Source of the DNA: Proteobacteria bacterium UBA4457
GTDB lineage: Bacteria; Pseudomonadota; Gammaproteobacteria; Ga0077536
Reading direction: 5' to 3'
NCBI GenBank assembly: GCA_002390205.1
Contig: DGOV01000084.1
Location: 1 to 8,127 of the forward strand
Length of the DNA stretch: 8,127 bases
A model generated the notes under the pieces. That model searched no databases. It was given only the letters and a program-made list of their open reading frames with translations, and was not told where the DNA came from. Positions 5,945-8,127 of this stretch are shown in pieces. The position numbers were made by a program, and so were the translations under genes. Each line of letters opens with the position of its first letter. The first letter of the stretch is position 1.

Positions 5945-6880
5945 TTACTTGAGGTCCCAATCACGAAGAATCTTTTTGACGGCGTCTATAAATCGGAAAG
6001 GTTGATCCAGCATGATGTGGTGATTAGAGTCCTCAATCGTCGTCATCGGCGACTCTGGGCCCATTAAGTCAGACATATATTGGGCAGTGACGCTACTGAC
6101 TATTGCGCTATTATCGGCCACTATAAGCGCGGAACGACATTTCATATTATGTAAATGCTCTGCAAATGGTTCTGCCCATCTTTTTGACCCCATTGCAGCG
6201 ACATCAAATTTCCAAGTCCATCCAGATGTTGTTTCACGTAATGAGTGGCGCGCAATGAACTCTACAATAAATTGATTTTTACATTCTTGCGCAGGTAATA
6301 ATCGAAAACGCTCCAAGCCTATTTCAAAAGTAGGGTAATGTCGTGACATGCTAAGCGCTCGCCTAGGTGCTGCACTACTTTTTTCACTTTCCGGCAAAAC
6401 AGGGCTATCCACAATAACGACACCAGCAACTTCTTCACCATGATACGCCGCGAAGCGCATGGTCATTAATCCTCCAAAAGAGTGACCAATAATAATTGGG
6501 TTGGCTCCTAAATTAGCGTCTTTCAACACGGCTGAAATTTCTTTGGAGCGATGTTCCGCAGTGTATTCTTCTCGCGTGCCACTGTCCCCCATTCCTGAGA
6601 GGTCAATGGCCGCAACTTTATGCGTCTCTAAAAAGCTCGGTGCAATAAATCGCCACCAATTTGCGTGTGCGCCTCCTCCATGAATAAGCAGCAAGCCAGG
6701 TTTTATTTTATCGAAGGGCGAGCTTTTCGATTCCCATGTCAAATAATGGATAAGACAGTTATTAACATCAATATAGTGAGATGAGATAGGATGATTGATA
6801 GATGCTTTAAACCAATCAGGCGATTCTTCTCTTATCACGAGGTAGGGTTCATTCCAGTTTGGAGCTGTTTTGTTAATCAT
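5945..6880 (-). CDS. Alpha/beta-fold hydrolase
   Basis: A 311-residue cytoplasmic protein of the alpha/beta hydrolase superfamily, with no signal peptide. In order: the oxyanion-hole loop LLIHGGGAHANWWRF (64-78), the strand and turn AIDLSGMGDSG (91-101), the nucleophile elbow GHSFGG with Ser134 (132-137), a cap-like region (about 160-240), and the catalytic His in NHHIMLDQP (286-294), most likely His287. At the usual place of the acid after strand 7 (ALIVADNSAIV, 251-261) the residue is Ser258. The acid may instead be Asp158 at the end of strand 6 (VIVDSP) or Asp256. Such enzymes cleave esters, thioesters or C-C bonds. The neighbouring crotonases fit a role in releasing or trimming an acyl intermediate, but the substrate is not readable. 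The ATG at 6880 has only an A-rich, weak SD. It is divergent from the crotonase at 7003 and followed 23 nt later by the small gene. Confidence 0.87.
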   Translation of the reverse strand: MINKTAPNWNEPYLVIREESPDWFKASINHPISSHYIDVNNCLIHYLTWESKSSPFDKIKPGLLLIHGGGAHANWWRFIAPSFLETHKVAAIDLSGMGDSGTREEYTAEHRSKEISAVLKDANLGANPIIIGHSFGGLMTMRFAAYHGEEVAGVVIVDSPVLPESEKSSAAPRRALSMSRHYPTFEIGLERFRLLPAQECKNQFIVEFIARHSLRETTSGWTWKFDVAAMGSKRWAEPFAEHLHNMKCRSALIVADNSAIVSSVTAQYMSDLMGPESPMTTIEDSNHHIMLDQPFRFIDAVKKILRDWDLK

Positions 6881-7002
6881 TCTTTTGCTACTTTTTTATA
6901 TCATCAAAATTGTACTAAAACTTAGTTAGATTCTTCATTAATAGTTGCCGATCTTTTTACTATGTGTAGACTGGTTTTTAAACAGTAGGGAGGATAGATA
7001 CT
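6881..7002. promoter_or_regulatory. Divergent AT-rich intergenic region between hydrolase and crotonase
   Basis: This 122-nt AT-rich gap must hold promoters for both outward genes. For the rightward crotonase a weak promoter guess is TTGCCG (6945-6950) followed after 16 nt by TAGACT (6967-6972). The latter contains the same TAGAC pentamer seen before the other crotonase pair. The SD for the rightward gene, AGGGAGGA (6987-6994), is strong and 8 nt from its ATG. I found no clear hairpin terminator or convincing -35/-10 pair for the leftward hydrolase gene. Confidence 0.35.
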
Positions 7003-7800
7003 ATGGCAGTTGTTGATTATATCATTGATGGACATGTTGCTACGATTACAATTAATAGACCTAAGTCTAGAAATGCGATCAACTCTGAGGTTGCGGTGAG
7101 ACTCACGGACGCCTGGCGAGATATCAGGGATAACAATAATATTCGAGTAGCTATATTGACTGGAATGGGGAGTGTGTTTTGTGCAGGGGCAGATCTAGGT
7201 CAACTAATTCCATTGATTGCGGGGAATCGAGGTGCAGAAAATGAATGGGATGAAAAATTTTTAGCAGACAAAACTATAATTGAATCTGCGCTTCTGAGAG
7301 AGTTTGATACTGAAAAGCCAGTTATTGCGGCAATAAATGGTCATGCAATTGCAGGTGGAATGGAAATTGTTCAAGGGACAGACATTAGAGTTTGTGTTCC
7401 GACAGCAAAATTTGGCGTTCAAGAAGTTAAACATGCCATATTTCCCGCTGGAGGATCGACTGTGCGCTTACCAACCCAGCTGCCTTTTGCTAAAGCTATG
7501 GAGCTTTTGTTAACGGGTGACTTAATTACTGCTGAAGAAGCTTTAGGTTTTGGATTCGTTAATTATGTGAGTGAAAATATTTTAGAGAAAGCTAACGAAA
7601 TTGCTAACAAAATTGCAGCAAACGGACCGATTGCTGTGCAGGCAATCCGGAAATCAGCTAGAGCCTGTCTTGGTGTCCCTGAAATGGATGCTCTGAAAAT
7701 CGAAACATTGATATCGGCACCGGTTTTTAAATCTGAAGATGCAGCGGAGGGGCCACGTGCTTTCATGGAGAAGAGGAAACCTATTTATAAAGGACGATAG
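7003..7800 (+). CDS. Enoyl-CoA hydratase (crotonase family) with both catalytic glutamates
   Basis: A 265-residue cytoplasmic crotonase of full length. It has ATITINRPKSRNAINS (13-28), the first oxyanion-hole segment FCAGADL (59-65) and the second INGHAIAGGMEIV (111-123). The segment GVQEVKHAIFPAGGSTVRL (138-156) follows, and the family-typical tail EDAAEGPRAFMEKRKP (245-260). Glu121 and Glu141 fall at the positions of rat crotonase Glu144 and Glu164, so unlike the crotonase at 264 it has the pair needed to hydrate trans-2-enoyl-CoA to 3-hydroxyacyl-CoA. It would suit a beta-oxidation-like step, though some hydratase-like isomerases share these residues. The start is supported by AGGGAGGA 8 nt upstream. 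The gene looks more AT-rich than the PQQ dehydrogenase genes in its 3' third, which may reflect a different history. It is divergent from the hydrolase and is followed by 291 nt without a convincing gene. Confidence 0.93.
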   Translation: MAVVDYIIDGHVATITINRPKSRNAINSEVAVRLTDAWRDIRDNNNIRVAILTGMGSVFCAGADLGQLIPLIAGNRGAENEWDEKFLADKTIIESALLREFDTEKPVIAAINGHAIAGGMEIVQGTDIRVCVPTAKFGVQEVKHAIFPAGGSTVRLPTQLPFAKAMELLLTGDLITAEEALGFGFVNYVSENILEKANEIANKIAANGPIAVQAIRKSARACLGVPEMDALKIETLISAPVFKSEDAAEGPRAFMEKRKPIYKGR

Positions 7801-8091
7801 ACACTACTTTTAAACGACTAGTGAAAGTTATGGCAACTTTATCAGCTCCCTGTAGTTGTACAATCCATTTTTTACCATAAAAGGATAAATGTCCTGTCTG
7901 GTCTTCACGCGCCAGTTATTGTGTCTTGTACCATTCTTTTTTATTCTCAAATTAAGACTTAATGCTTGTATAGTCAAAGCCTCATCATCAGGCAGTGCCC
8001 AAAAAGTGCAAGCAGTGCTAGCCACAAGGGCCTTGCTGGGTTACAGTTCGAAAATAATCTTTTAACTGGGCGCGGAGGAGGCTCATATATC
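7801..8091. other. 291-nt region without a convincing gene
   Basis: Between the crotonase stop and the next gene I see no recognisable protein. Two weak overlapping frames exist: 58 codons on the plus strand (7889-8065, with an AAGGA only 3 nt from its ATG) and 65 codons on the minus strand from a GTG at 8025. Neither resembles a known family, and they lie antisense to each other. Short inverted arms CACTA (7802-7806) and TAGTG (7819-7823) follow the crotonase stop but do not make a credible terminator. The last 70 nt carry a small palindrome and the SD of the next gene, so the region is probably leader and regulatory DNA. Confidence 0.5.
8025..8035. repeat. Short palindrome CAAGGGCCTTG upstream of the rightmost gene
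   Basis: CAAGG-G-CCTTG is a perfect odd-length palindrome. It is flanked by CCA on the left and, after one extra base, TGG on the right (8022-8039). No T-run follows, so it is not an intrinsic terminator. It lies 57 nt before the ATG at 8092 and could be an operator, or chance. Confidence 0.3.
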
Positions 8092-8127
8092 ATGTCAGCA
8101 AATTTAGAAGAAAAACCAATATTGCGG
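8092..8127 (+). CDS. N-terminus of an unidentified protein, cut by the window edge
   Basis: Twelve codons, MSANLEEKPILR, run open to the edge. The start is supported by a strong GGAGGAG (8074-8080) placed 11 nt before the ATG. AATAAT (8053-8058) upstream is a possible -10 box without a clear -35. The peptide is polar with no signal sequence in what is visible, and it is too short to assign a family. It shares strand with the preceding crotonase but sits 291 nt away, so it may have its own promoter. Confidence 0.6.
   Translation, partial: MSANLEEKPILR

Noticed and set aside
5828..6275. Plus-strand frames opposite the hydrolase and the small gene (5828-6067, 6087-6275)
   Set aside because: They lie antisense to a hydrolase with a clear nucleophile elbow and catalytic His; no SD or family features.
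7828..8025. 65-codon minus-strand frame with a GTG start
   Set aside because: No SD, no recognisable motif and unremarkable composition; it may be chance or an old gene fragment, but nothing shows which.
7889..8065. 58-codon plus-strand frame starting MSCLVFTRQL with a hydrophobic N-terminal stretch and an AAGGA just upstream
   Set aside because: SD spacing is only 3 nt, the peptide resembles no family, and an equally long frame lies antisense to it.
1..8127. tRNA or rRNA genes, CRISPR arrays, insertion sequences or att sites
   Set aside because: No cloverleaf, regularly spaced repeat, transposase or terminal inverted repeat was seen on either strand.

Overview
This window looks like a gene-dense accessory catabolic locus from a Gram-negative bacterium. 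The supporting signs are strong Shine-Dalgarno (SD) sites, signal peptides on periplasmic quinoproteins, overlapping genes, and moderate GC with an AT-leaning third base. A marine or environmental gammaproteobacterium is a reasonable guess, but no marker gene here fixes the taxonomy.

Layout. The left edge (1-107, minus strand) carries the N-terminus of a crotonase (enoyl-CoA hydratase superfamily) protein that runs off the window. It is divergent from a second, complete crotonase at 264-1073. The 156-nt gap between them holds TAGAC half-sites in operator-like arrangements. Then comes the core of the window on the plus strand: PQQ alcohol dehydrogenase 1 (1133-2866), a MxaJ/XoxJ-like periplasmic binding protein that overlaps it by 16 nt (2851-3708), and a paralogous PQQ alcohol dehydrogenase 2 (3779-5479). 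Both dehydrogenases carry the vicinal Cys-Cys pair, the metal-ligand Glu and Asn, and an Asp-Tyr-Asp motif at the catalytic base. That motif is the signature associated with lanthanide-dependent rather than calcium-dependent enzymes. A convergent minus-strand pair follows: an alpha/beta hydrolase (6880-5945), then a small unrecognised protein (5921-5481) whose stop lies 1 nt from the stop of PQQ dehydrogenase 2. A third crotonase (7003-7800, plus), with both catalytic glutamates intact, is divergent from the hydrolase. After a 291-nt gap, a new gene with a good SD begins at 8092 and leaves the window.

How the parts may work together (inference). The two quinoproteins would oxidise an alcohol, and perhaps its aldehyde, in the periplasm, helped by the XoxJ-like protein. 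The crotonases and hydrolase would process the resulting acid as CoA or ester intermediates in the cytoplasm. No cytochrome c electron acceptor, PQQ biosynthesis gene, acyl-CoA ligase or transport gene is visible here, so these must lie elsewhere. The substrate cannot be read from the sequence.
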